Assembly: GCA_963922205.1 (NCBI GenBank)
Contig: CAWUHX010000061.1
Coordinates: forward strand, 767,597 to 831,596
Direction of reading: 5' to 3'
Source: Romanomermis culicivorax
Lineage: Eukaryota > Nematoda > Enoplea > Mermithida > Mermithidae
Length of the DNA stretch: 64,000 bases
Below, piece after piece: positions 12,601-23,100 of the stretch. Both the position numbers and the translations under genes were made by a program. The number at the start of each line of letters is the position of its first letter. The first letter of the stretch is position 1. The notes under the pieces were generated by a model, which saw only the letters and a program-made list of their open reading frames with translations, made no database searches and was not told where the DNA came from.

Positions 12601-13352
12601 TGTAATCTCGTTGGAAAGCTCTTTCCGAAAATGCCATGAAAAATAATTTTGGCATAAGACTACAGCCATAATCCCCACTCAAAAAACTTTTGAATGCATA
12701 GCCAAAACATAAGCAAAAAAGCACGGATCTTAAGGGATTTAAGGTTGAAAAAGGTTCTGGTTGTGCAGCACCGAGAAAATTTTGCATTTCAATGTTCTAA
12801 CTGCACAAAAAAAGATTTTTTCGTTTTTTAAGAGCAGCATTGAATACAATAATGACTGCAAAAGTTCCGTCGACTTTGACTCGAATTCGGACAGGGCAAT
12901 ATTGTTTTTTTGCACCAATTTCTTGTTTAATCGTTATATAAAACGGTCAAATAGACTGGAAGATTTTCGTAAATTTATCAGTTGAGAAACCACAAACAGC
13001 CGTGGTAACATGATCGAATCATAATAGTCAAGTTCAAAAACATAGCACACTCGAAAAGCAATTGTACTTTCTCGTAGCTGTTATTAATGCTACAACTGAA
13101 CTAACTACAGTTCTTTCTTGAAGTACAAATCAAAAATTCTATGATGATATGCAAACTTGGAAGAGTTTAAAAATACCTGGTAATGAGATCAAAGTGCGAT
13201 GAATGACTTAGAAAGCAAGGGATCAGTTCGTTTTCTAATAATCTGTAGGAAGCACAAGAGTCTTTTGTTCTTACTCGCTGCCGTTTCGTAAATGAAGTGC
13301 AAAAAGCGCGATCCCTAGCTAATTGTCGTACAGTTTCTACATACACAAAAAT
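9605..13352. other. Non-coding stretch with nothing recognised
   Basis: About 3.7 kb between the toxin-like gene and the next MITE. All open frames are short and without domains. A GGCTTCGAATCCCG string near 11257 resembles a tRNA B box but has no tRNA around it. Confidence 0.5.
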
Positions 13353-13603
13353 TATACTCCATTTATTTTGAGATGATCGATGCAGCAAAATCTCAGCAAA
13401 AATTTCTATCAAAATTATGTGAGGTTCGTTGACTCGATTCAATAAAGTTTCATTTCGTGATACAGACTCTTTGATGATCATTCTTTTCAATCGTCTTAAG
13501 ACAATCGAAATTGATTACCTGATTGATTACTTGATTTCTAGTAAGGCTGCGTTCGCCGAAACTCCGACCGCTGCATCGAACATTTCAAAATGAATGAAGT
13601 ATA
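13353..13603 (+). repeat. MITE family B, copy 2
   Basis: 251 bp bounded by TATACTCCATTTATTTTG at the left and CAAAATGAATGAAGTATA at the right, which are near-perfect inverted repeats. The interior aligns with the copy at 3638-3870, including the AAATTGATT and GCTGCGTTCGCC-type blocks. It ends 217 bp before the receptor start codon, so like copy 1 it sits just upstream of a gene. Confidence 0.7.
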
Positions 13604-13798
13604 GAAACTTGAATAATCATATACTGATGTGGCTGTATATATTTTGTCATAGTAGGCTATTACGTAAGCTCATAATTTTGTCGACGAGTGGCATGATTAC
13701 TGCGGCTGATTGTTTGAATGAAGGATAGCTTATCCGTGATGATGGAATTGTTTACCTCACGTCTACTTTATCTATAGTCATTTGTTATTAATGTGTTA

Positions 13799-13809
13799 TT
13801 CTGTTTCAG
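13799..13809 (+). promoter_or_regulatory. Probable trans-splice (or 5'-UTR) acceptor of the receptor gene
   Basis: TTCTGTTTCAG matches the nematode 3' splice-site consensus closely and lies 10 nt before the receptor ATG at 13820. That spacing is typical of spliced-leader addition. A cis intron in the 5' UTR is the alternative. Confidence 0.5.
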
Positions 13810-13819
13810 AATTGTCTAA

Positions 13820-16369
13820 ATGACTCTAGTTCGAGAATCGTTGGCAAATCCAGCAATGGGTGATACCAACGTTGCTGCCATATATAAGGAGGTTAATGGA
13901 ACAATCGAATTTGATGGCAGTTCATCTTTTGTTCAATCTGCATTTTCAAATCTTACTAACCAGCAACTTTTGCCAGTGAGCACATTGAAAATTTTTCAAT
14001 CATCGGGATACATAGTCAGCGGTTTGTCTGCTGTTATTGCGAGTCTATTGATTATATTGCTAATTGCCACTAATAGGTCGTTACATACCAAAGATTTTTA
14101 TATATTGGCTGGTTTGGCAGGTAAATACTGATTACGAATCTGAAGTTTAACTCAAAAAATGCTGATGAAACACTTGAATCATGTTTCAGGAAGTGATTTA
14201 ATACGCGGCTACGGATACTTTCACGGTGGCATTGTACGCATCCTGTTTGCATTGCATGGACAGGAAAACGTGAAAGTAACGCCTCTCAGTTGCATGCTGC
14301 AGATTTATCAAACCTTTATGATTTTTGGTCAAAAAGCTTCTCCATTGGTGGTCCTGTTTTTGTCCATCGACCGACTATTGGCCGTTGTATTATTTCAACA
14401 GTATAAACACTTCGGGTTGTTATACGCAGTGGCTCTGGTGGCAATAGCATACTTTATCAGTGCGATAATAACAGTTTTAGCCTGGATAGCAGCCGTTTGC
14501 TGGATGCCCACAGGGTTGATGGTCGCCCAGACTTGCAAAACAGAGTCGGTGACACCGAATTGGTTCTTCTGTTTGGAGAGTGGAATGAGGTGAGTTTGAA
14601 AAGAGGTCAATCACTTGATAACTTCTTTCTATCATGTTTGAATTGTGATTTCTCTTTTAAACTTGATGTCTTCCAACGGTCGTATCCCTATCCCTCGAAC
14701 GTCCCCTTTTCTCGAAAGTACAGATTCTTCGAAGGTTTCGATTCCTCGAAAGTCTCGATTCCTCGAAAAATGGATAAAATTCCTGATTTCTCAAAACATG
14801 CTTTATTGCATCAAGACATTGCTTTCCCGATTCCTCGAAAAGAAGATAAAATTTGTAATTCATTGAACATTGGTGCATCACAAATCTCTGTTCATCGAAA
14901 GTGCATATACAAACAGATCGATTTTCTTGAAACGTATGTAAATTTGGTCGTAAATCCTATAATTTCAAAATAACCATATCTGATGATATGAAGACACGGC
15001 TTAGGCTTTGGCTTAGGCTTAGGCTTAGGCATAGGCATAGGCTTAGGCTTAGGCTTAGGCTTAGGCTTAGGCTTAGGCTTAGGCTTAGGCCTAGGCTTAG
15101 GCTTAGGCTTAAAATGGTAAATTTAAACCTGCGCATTTATCATTTTCGAGAAAACGGGATTTTTTCAAAAAAAAATTTTCGAGGATTGGAACTTTCGCTA
15201 AAACGCGACTTTGTAGTAAAATCTTAATCACTATTCGAAGAATCGGGACTCTCGAGGAATTGGGATGGGACTTTCGGTGAATCGGGACGTTCGAGGAATA
15301 TGGACATTCGATGAATCGACACAGCAGTAATTGTGATGCAGTTTAAATTATAGTGTATGAAATAGCCCCAAGCGAAATGAGTAACATTAAAAAAGTACTT
15401 CCCTGTGAAGCTTATTTACGCTAAAATTTGCATAAAAGTAGTGTATAATGGTAGGTACACATCAAAAAATACGACTGGAACAACATACGGGAAATTCGAT
15501 AGAGCCTACCGAGATCAAAAAAATATACGTCAGATGTTCATGAGCAGATTTAGTGTCGTTCCCAATATACAGCTGACCCGACTTGGCTGAGATTCAGGCT
15601 CATACATTTCGAAGTGGGAAACCGATGACATGAACAATATTATAATTCTCAGAAAGACCTTTCGATTGAATGTATTTACGGGATCAGGTATTTATGGGAT
15701 CAGGCGTAAGCAGACACACCATTAATGAGATAATTTATGCAAATATGAGTTTAAACAACATCATCTGAGACGAACGACTAGTGTAAAATTATTTAGTCCG
15801 CATGGGGCTATCAACCGTACTATTGCGTGAATGACGCCAGGATTTTCACTAGAAAGTATTTCCTCCATAGAAAAGTTGATTTTATCCTGAATGTTTGGCC
15901 TTTCTATTTTACAATTCATCCCGTAAGTCATAAAAATCTACTTTCTAGATTCTTTCCGGGCTTTATATGTTGCTTCGTATACATCTACGCTTTATCGATA
16001 GTGAAATCAAGATCAGCCACAATCACAAAAGGTATGCCAGAAAACGACCGCAGGAAACAATCCCAATTGACGAAAAACGTGGCTATCATAATGATCATCG
16101 AATTTCTTTTCACTACTCTGCCATTCGGCTATTCGTTTATCAGTTTTGCTGGACACTACACTCAGTCAGAATTTTTCAATACGATCTCACCGTTTTCATG
16201 GTCTTTATCGCTATTTGGCGCCGCTTGTAATTTTTTCTTGTACGCATTCAAGTATCCAAAATTCCGTCGAGCATTGGAGAAACAAATTTTGAGGAAAAAT
16301 GACGAACAATTGAGGAACATTCCGAATAAAACTGTGTTTGTCGTGCATACTTCCAAAACTAGAACTTGA
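13820..16369 (+). CDS. Nematode serpentine chemoreceptor-type GPCR, three exons
   Basis: Three exons join in frame: 13820-14120, 14190-14589 and 15949-16369, giving 373 codons. Introns are 69 bp (GTAAAT...TTTCAG) and 1359 bp (GTGAGT...TTCTAG), with matching phases. The product has about 55 extracellular N-terminal residues, then seven hydrophobic segments. TM1 is around IVSGLSAVIASLLIILLIA. TM3 ends in LSIDRLLAV, the nematode equivalent of the DRY motif. TM4 runs from LLYAVALVAIAYF. TM5 starts at FFPGFICCF. TM6 contains VAIIMIIEFLF. TM7 ends CNFFLYAFKYPKFR. This layout fits the srsx-like serpentine families, which act as sensory or peptide receptors in the plasma membrane; the ligand is not predictable. 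The second intron carries the telomere-bearing foldback element. A possible poly(A) signal lies at 16571. Confidence 0.85.
14689..15300. mobile_element. Foldback element with internal telomeric repeats, inside receptor intron 2
   Basis: The outer ends are inverted: TATCCCTCGAACGTCCCC at 14689-14706 against CGGGACGTTCGAGGAATA at 15283-15300 (16 of 18 pair). Both arms contain diverged repeats of a GATTCCTCGAAAGTC-type unit (14707-14840 on the left, its complement 15230-15300 on the right). The telomeric hexamer array sits between the arms. There is no coding capacity. It is read as a non-autonomous foldback or hairpin element rather than as unique intron sequence. Confidence 0.6.
15001..15108 (+). 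repeat. Interstitial telomeric repeat, (TTAGGC)18
   Basis: Eighteen hexamers in register: fourteen perfect TTAGGC, and four variants (TTTGGC, ATAGGC twice, CTAGGC). TTAGGC is the telomere repeat of most nematodes. The array is internal to an intron, so it is not a chromosome end. The variants show it has aged since it arose. Confidence 0.95.
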
Positions 16370-16570
16370 TGGTTGAGGTTGCCCTAACATGAATATGTGT
16401 ACATCGCATTTTGTGCGTCGTAATTTATGTTAAAAGTAAAACCAGATCAAGCATCTATTGTTGCAATATCTAATAATGAGTGATAAATTCATTGCTTTAA
16501 AATTCGAAGTCCACATAGAGTGTTCTCACCTCCAGATATTTTAGGCGATTTAACTTTGTCAAGATGTCAA

Positions 16571-16576
16571 AATAAA
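16571..16576 (+). terminator. Possible poly(A) signal AATAAA of the receptor gene
   Basis: The first perfect AATAAA downstream of the receptor stop, about 200 nt into the 3' flank. Assignment is by position only. Confidence 0.4.
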
Positions 16577-17207
16577 AGTAAGCCTCAAAAATCGATATGT
16601 GGTATAGCTTTCGACGCTAACAACGAATCTGACACGCTATTTTGAATCAAAATGGGAATTTATTGCTTTCCAGTTAACTGAAAAGTTTCGGTGCATTTTT
16701 TTACTGTTCTGATACCCTCATAAATTTTTGTCCTGTAGTACTCAAATGAGTTAGCGACAGTTTCCACTAAAATTGATCGACTCTGTGCTTAATGATGGCT
16801 TTGAACGTTTAGTAAAGTTGGTAAAGTTGGCCTTTTCAGAGGAAAAATAATTTTCCCTCCAAAAAATATTCCAACTCATCCTGCGAAGCAACAAAAAAGA
16901 TTTTTACAGTAGGTACTCCCACCAAAGGAAGCTAAGATGATAACACGAAGGGCTGGCTAGCATATAATAATTGTCTGGAAAGAGGGTGTCTTAAATAAGA
17001 GGAAACAAAATTTTCGTCTGACGGTTTTCCACAGTTTTTTTGTTGCTCCTTACTTTGCATGATCGAAGTTTATTAATAGTTGCCTATAGCGTGTAAAGTA
17101 ACCGATCGAATCGAAAGATGGCAAATTTCTCTGCAACGACAGAGTTACGACCATAAAAATAGGGAATTTGTCATTGCAAGAGTATTGACTTCGAAAATCA
17201 TATAACT
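16577..17207. other. Non-coding stretch with nothing recognised
   Basis: About 630 bp of AT-rich sequence between the receptor 3' end and the first tandem MITE. No frame, RNA gene or repeat family was recognised. Confidence 0.5.
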
Positions 17208-17457
17208 TTACAGTGCGTCTTTTATAAAATGCTTCCAAATAGAAAAGTGACACAAATCAGTATCTTATTCAAAATCGTTTACATAGAATTCTGACTGTAA
17301 AATTTTTCACTCAAAAAATTGTTAAAGGTTAGGTCAGTACGCTCACAAATTTCCATTCCTATATGATATATTGTTTATCAGAAAATCGTGAAAATCTGAA
17401 ATACTTCTTGCTTTCCACTTTCATTATTTAGAAGAATTTCAAGAAAAACAGACTATA
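17208..17457 (+). repeat. MITE family A, copy in tandem (first)
   Basis: About 250 bp closely matching the copies at 17628 and 40100 over its whole length, ending in AAACAGACTATA. The left end (TACAGTGCGTC) is slightly decayed relative to the TATAGTCTG end of other copies. The family has 25-30 bp imperfect terminal inverted repeats (TATAGTCTGTTTTT with AAAATGCTTC, mirrored as GAAGCATTT...AAACAGACTATA) and no ORF. TA at both ends suggests a Tc1/mariner-type origin. Confidence 0.7.
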
Positions 17458-17627
17458 GAAAATGGAATTAAAACAACTACCCAGTGACTATGTATGTAAG
17501 TGACGATGGATGGAACAGATTTTCTCAATAGAATTGCATGTATTTTGAAACAAAATTATTCCCCAATGTACAAAAGGTAGTTTGCTTTCGTTTGCAGAAT
17601 AGTATTCTCAAACATTATTCAAGTTAG

Positions 17628-17869
17628 TACAGTCTGTTTTTTATAAGATGTTTTTAAGTGACACAAATCAGTACTGTCGTCAAAATCGTCTACATAGAGC
17701 TTTTACTGTAAAATTTTTCACTCGAAAAATTGTCAAAAGTTAGGTCAGTGTGCTCACAAATTTCCAGTTCTACATGATATATTGTTTATCAGCAAATCGT
17801 GAAAATCTGAAATACTACTTGCTTTCCACTTTAATTATTTAGAAAGCATTTCAAGAAAAACAGACCATA
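17628..17869 (+). repeat. MITE family A, copy in tandem (second)
   Basis: About 242 bp in the same orientation as the copy at 17208 and 170 bp beyond it. It begins TACAGTCTG and ends CAGACCATA. Interior blocks such as GTGACACAAATCAGTACTG and GATATATTGTTTATCAG are shared with the other copies. Confidence 0.7.
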
Positions 17870-19084
17870 GATAGTCAATTCGACAGAATGACTTATGACA
17901 TAAATTCCCGGTTTCACTTCTACCGCTCCCATGGCCCTTTTTTCCATACTAGCCTTGCTGACGCCAAAAAAATGTTCATGCACATAGCAGCGTAAGTCAA
18001 TGTCTTTATCCCCAAATTTACTGTAGCATTCTGCAAAAAATTTCATTTAGCACTACATGACGAATAGAATGGCACGCGTTCGCGGAGTCATTTTAGAGTT
18101 ATTGAATGGAGCTTCTGCCGCAGAATTTTTAAAATTCTAATTATGAAGTCAAATTTTCGTCGTTTCGTATGTTAAAACCAGTTATAAAAAGCTAAATGTG
18201 CTGTTTTTGGTGGTAAGGTCTAGGCAACTGTTCTGTGTTTTTCCATTTGCTATGGAATTTCGCTATATGTTATATTTTTATATCATTTTTTTGTTATTTT
18301 TGGCAAGTTCCAAGGTAAGAATCACCAACAATTAGGGGAAAAAGAAACTTGACTGATTTCTCAGCCGCTCGACTAGATGTCGCGATATTTTTGTAGCGGA
18401 ATATCATCTAGCATAGTAGGGTCACCGCTGACTTTGAGCCGTAGTAATCTCATTGAAAATAAAACTAAAGTTTCTGATATCTGAAGTAGTCATTGGCTCC
18501 GGACGACGGACTCGGAAAAAAAGAGAAAAAATTCTTCAAAACAAATATTGAAATTTTTTCATTAGTCCAACCCCAAACCTTGGTATTTTGTCATTAACAA
18601 CCAAATCATATTGGTTCAACGGTATGAAGTTAGTTACTGTCTTAAGTAAATTAATATGTGGTATCGTCTGGAACCAAAAGTAGAAAGTTAGATCAATGTT
18701 CCATCAGATAAGTTAAGAAAGCCGCTTTAATTCAATTTCCAGCTTTGTGGTTTCCATTTCGAATTTTCCAGGATTAAGTGATTCTATAGGAGTATCGTTC
18801 ACATGCAGTATGAACATTGGTGATATTCCAAACTATTTCATCGTGAATAGTGAAATTAGGAACTAGAAAGCAGGTACTATTGCATATTTTTGTCATTTTC
18901 TGCTGTCACACGCTATGTGAAAATGTAAGTATTTGAGCCCATTCAACTACTACTGAAAGATTTTTGAGTAAAAAGTAATTAGCCAAATCTTCGACAATCG
19001 CCCTTGTTCCTATTGTGCACTCAGATCCTGCTCCTGATAACTTCGTGTGGCAGTATACGCATACATTGATTAAACTCTGGTCCA
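17870..19084. other. Non-coding stretch upstream of the LTR element
   Basis: About 1.2 kb in which no gene was recognised. The last four bases (TATT, 19085-19088) that follow are the target duplication of the LTR retrotransposon. Confidence 0.5.
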
Positions 19085-19088
19085 TATT
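19085..19088 (+). repeat. Target-site duplication TATT, left copy
   Basis: TATT immediately precedes the 5' LTR and recurs at 33165-33168 immediately after the 3' LTR. A 4-bp duplication fits Ty3/gypsy integrases. Confidence 0.8.
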
Positions 19089-19570
19089 TGTTGAGGTGGT
19101 CTCAGGTGCACGTGTTCAGCTTCCGGCGTCGGTGCGCAGGCGGTTGGACACGGCGAAAAGTGGCCAAAAAGAATGATATATTTGCATAGGTTTATGCTGC
19201 CACTGTTTCGCGTTTTTGGTGTCTTTTTATTAGTTGTTAAAAAAGATACGTTTTATGGAGCGTCACCGCCATCGTCTTATTTATAATATTTTTGTATATT
19301 ATTGTATTATTTGGCGTCGCCCATTAGCTACCCAATACACATTGAACCCGTAAGTGTATTGTTTTGTGAGCGTAGTGGAAGGAGTCTATAAGAATAGGAG
19401 TGGAGACTTGGGTAGGAGCTCCTGAGGTACGTGCCAAGGTGTTCTGCCTGAGGTTTAGTGAAAGTTCTGGCGAGTATCTGGTGAAACGTCTGGGAGAGTT
19501 TGGTGTTTGTTGTTGTTGTTAGCCTGTGGTCAGAACTGTTGCTTTATTGTGACCCCACAGCAGCCTAACA
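19089..19570 (+). repeat. 5' long terminal repeat
   Basis: 482 bp starting TGTTGAGGTGG and ending GCCTAACA, with a full-length partner at 32686. A TATAAGA motif at 19387, conserved in the other LTR at 32981, is a reasonable U3 TATA box. The block starting GAGACTTGGGTAGGAGCTCC just after it is strictly conserved and probably begins R. Confidence 0.95.
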
Positions 19571-19572
19571 AG

Positions 19573-19590
19573 TGGTGGACTCTTAACGCC
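19573..19590 (+). promoter_or_regulatory. Primer-binding site
   Basis: TGGTGGACTCTTAACGCC starts 2 nt after the 5' LTR. The leading TGG is complementary to a tRNA CCA tail, as expected for a minus-strand primer site. The matching tRNA was not identified by eye. Confidence 0.6.
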
Positions 19591-19678
19591 TCTCACGACG
19601 GATAACCGGAGAACCACCAGAAAAATAACTAAACCTCCTGGGTTTTATTTACAGGCACATACCGGAAAAATTAAGAAG

Positions 19679-20092
19679 ATGAGTATTCTGGTAGGAAAAA
19701 TGTTGAGGACTCCTCCTAGGTCACATGAACCTAGTGTTTCGAATCTGGACTCTGCTGAAGAACACGCAGCGGTAGAAAAGGTTCAAGCACAGGCGCCTGA
19801 GACTGAAGGAAGGAGAGAGAGTAGAAATGCCGAAGTGGCAAAAATGGAAGAGGAGTTGAGGAAGAGTAGTTTTGAGATGGCTAGGTTAGCCGAGATTGAA
19901 ACTACGGTAAGTGGTAGTGTCAGAGGTCAGCAGACCTTTGAGAGAGAGAGACCGATGTCGCCCTCGAAGTTGGTCCATCCGATGGCCGAAACGCTGGAGG
20001 AGATTAGACGGAAATCGAAACCGGCGTGGAGGTCAAACATGGTGGATATGAATTACGACGAGTATTACGAGGACGTGCCGGCCGATTTATAG
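19679..20092 (+). CDS. Retrotransposon Gag, N-terminal segment (137 aa, ends at in-frame stop)
   Basis: The ATG at 19679 is the first in the leader after the primer-binding site. The product is charged, with a Glu/Arg-rich, probably coiled-coil segment in its middle, and ends with acidic residues (DEYYEDV) before TAG at 20090. It is in the same frame as the long gag-pol ORF that follows. A TGA at 20111 is the second stop, after which the frame is open to 26329. It is best read as the amino end of Gag separated by two stop codons, either by decay of this copy or by a read-through or splicing arrangement. Confidence 0.7.
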   Translation: MSILVGKMLRTPPRSHEPSVSNLDSAEEHAAVEKVQAQAPETEGRRESRNAEVAKMEEELRKSSFEMARLAEIETTVSGSVRGQQTFERERPMSPSKLVHPMAETLEEIRRKSKPAWRSNMVDMNYDEYYEDVPADL

Positions 20093-20113
20093 GATGATAA
20101 ATATTCGAGATGA

Positions 20114-23100
20114 TATGAGCCCGAAATTACGAATTGGAGTCGACGAGAGGATCCAAGGGATCGAGTCGATCCCAAGGATTTACGATTTAACGCGCTGGAG
20201 AAAAAGGTCGAATTATTGATCAAAGTTATCGAAAGCGCGCAAGTCAAGGAAAAGGAAACGGAGGACGATCAACGGAAGAAGATAGGTGAGTCTTCTTACC
20301 TTGAGAATAGAGTTGAGAGAGTTGGTGAACCTAAGAGAGAGGTTCATTCAGAGGTTTATATAAGGTCTCAAGAGGATAGAGACAAATATTCGGCCAGAGA
20401 TAGAGGTTGGACTGAGGAGCCGCAGAGTTCGAGGAATGCTGAACAAGCACAATCGAATGCCTACGGTTACTCAGAGAATAGGAGGTCTAGGGAAAGGAAG
20501 GTGACTATTTGCGACGAATCGTCCCAGGGAGAGGATAGGTTTTCTCGTCCTACTCCTTGGAGAGATACCGCAAATAGAGCTGACCTTAGCCCTGAGAGGA
20601 GGAGAAAGAGGAGGTCAAAGAGTAGAAAGAGATCTCGTAGGTCAAGAGCTAGGAGTAGACATTACTCAGATAGTGATAATAGCAGTTCATCTACGTCGAA
20701 CTCTAGCTCAAGTGTTGAAGTTGATGTGAGAGATGTGGTAAAGGCCTTGAAACATAGACCTTTACATGATAGTATAAAGCCGACGGAGGCTTTGAAATTT
20801 TTTACTGATCTGGAAAGTGAATTTCTGGAGAATACGGCTGATAAGGTGAAGAAGGAGTGTTTGAGAAGGTTGTCTCAAAATACGGCAAGGAGGATAGCGA
20901 GAACATCCTCAAGTTATACAGAAGCGCGGAGAAATATTTTAAAGTATCTCGCGCCGACTTATGATTTGACGATGCTCAAGAGGGAGCTATTCAATATGAA
21001 ACAGGAGGAAGGCGAGTCAGCCTTAGAGTTTTTAAAAAGGTTGAGTAATCATGTGGATCTGGTCTATGCAGATCAGAGTGATCAAGTAAGGCAAGAGAAT
21101 ATTATTAATGCCTTCATTTATAAGAGTAGTCCGTTGTATCAGACGGAGTTGCAGGATGTATTGCCATCGATGAAAACATGGCAAGACCTTGCATACGCCG
21201 TAACTCAGATTGATAAGAAGTATAAGAATGTGTTTACTACTTTTGGAGCCAAGGATAAACCGATTGTAGTGAATCAAGTTGTAGCGGAGGAGATGTGCCC
21301 GGAAATTGCTTTTGTAGGGAATGCTCCGTATGGAAGTACTAAAAAGTATAACCAGACGAAGTCAAGACCACAAAATCAGTTGCAAAAGGCAGTGGAAGAG
21401 GAGAGAAGTGAGGAGAATGCTGAAGAGATGCAACATGGTCTGTCGCCTCGTGATGTCAAAAAGTCTAACGAGGAACAGGCCAAGGAGTCTTTTTTAGCTA
21501 TTCTCTCAAAGGAGTGGCTACAATTGGTTCAGAAAGTGGATAAATTACAGGTTACTCAGAATGAAGCTTTAAAAGAGTTGACTACTGTGAAGACTGCGTC
21601 TGCTGAAAAGCAGAAGCAGTTGAAGCAGCAGAGACCCTACTGCATATATCATAAGAATAATACTCATGCTACAGAGGAGTGTAAAACATTAGCATACCGG
21701 CGTCAGCAACAGCAACGCGGTGGATTTAACCGTGGCATGTCTAATCAGTATTATGGTGGTGATAGGAATGCTTCGTTTAGAGGAAGTTTTAGAGGTAGAG
21801 GTGGACCTCAGTTTGGATTTAGAGGAAGAGGAAGAGGTGCCTATTATGTAGGATTCCCCGAAGAAGATCAAATGTACGGGTATGACCCAGAGTTTGAGAG
21901 ATACAGGGAATTCTGCAGACTTAGGGAGCAAGGCATCCAGTTGCAGAGGCAGCCTCAGTTGATGCTACCTGCATCAACTAGTCAACCGGCTATTCAGGCT
22001 AGTACCGTCCAGGATCAGTCTGGATCATTTGTTTCGAACCAGTCGCAACCTAGTTCGCATAACGTAATGGTGACAAGCGGTACGGATGTGGATGATGAAA
22101 GTGATCAGAGTAGAAACAAATCTTCTAGTTTGGTTCTCGGAAGTATTATTCACCTGGATAAGGTGACACCTCTAGAGAAAGTGAAAGAAAGAGATTTGGC
22201 TCATGTGAAGTATGGAAGGAAAGCAACGGACATAGAGAGAAGGTTGTTGGAAAATTATCCGAAAACGGTTCCATTCTATATAAATGTGGTTATTAAAGAA
22301 ACGGCTACCAGAGCTTTCATCGATACAGGAGCTCAGTGTACAGTCATGTCTTCTAAGCTCCTGAAAAGGGCATTAGATGTTGATTATACAGTGTACCCTC
22401 GTATTCTTAAAGTGACTGTAGCTGATGGAAAAATTGTGCATGCCTATGGGTATGTACCAGTTTGTATGAAGACTGAATTCGGAAGTTTTCCAGTCAATGC
22501 TATAGTGTTGCCAGATGCAGGTGAGGACCTGATCTTGGGCACAGATTTTTTAGCACACCCAGATTTAGGTGTGGTGATTGATTTTAAAAGGAATGCCATG
22601 ACGATACAAGGCATTGAGAGAAAGATTGACGTAGTTCAAGTTCCTTCTGTAACTACTGTGCAAACGGTAATGGAAGAAGTAATTAAAGTCAGTGTGGCGT
22701 CGACTGATTGCATAAATCAAATTGTTTATCCAAAAGTTTGTCTACTAAAGACAACTGTTGCAATTGTTGCATGTAGTAAAACCTACATTCCATATGGAAC
22801 AGATGTTTTGATGAAGGCAAAACTTTGGGATCAACATGGAGATGCCACGTTGAACGGAATTATTGTCGAATCAAAGGATTCTGAAAGGAAGTTCAGAATG
22901 GAGAAAGCGGTTGTAGACGGATCACAAGAGGAGTTTGTAGTACTAATCTCCAATACCACAGGTTCTGGTTGTCGGTTTGAGAGAGATCAAATCATTGGCT
23001 ATACAGAATCTATGCTTATTGAAGATGATGATACGTACAAGAAGGTGAAGGAAATGAAAAAGATAAAGGAGGAAAAGGAATATCAGACCTGTATGGTAAA

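Noticed and set aside
14988-15227. Open frame of alternating Leu and Arg
   Set aside because: It is just the TTAGGC hexamer array read in frame.
20216-20218. Independent start of Gag-Pol at a TTG codon
   Set aside because: TTG is not a credible eukaryotic start here, and the frame is already open from 20114, continuing the upstream gag frame.
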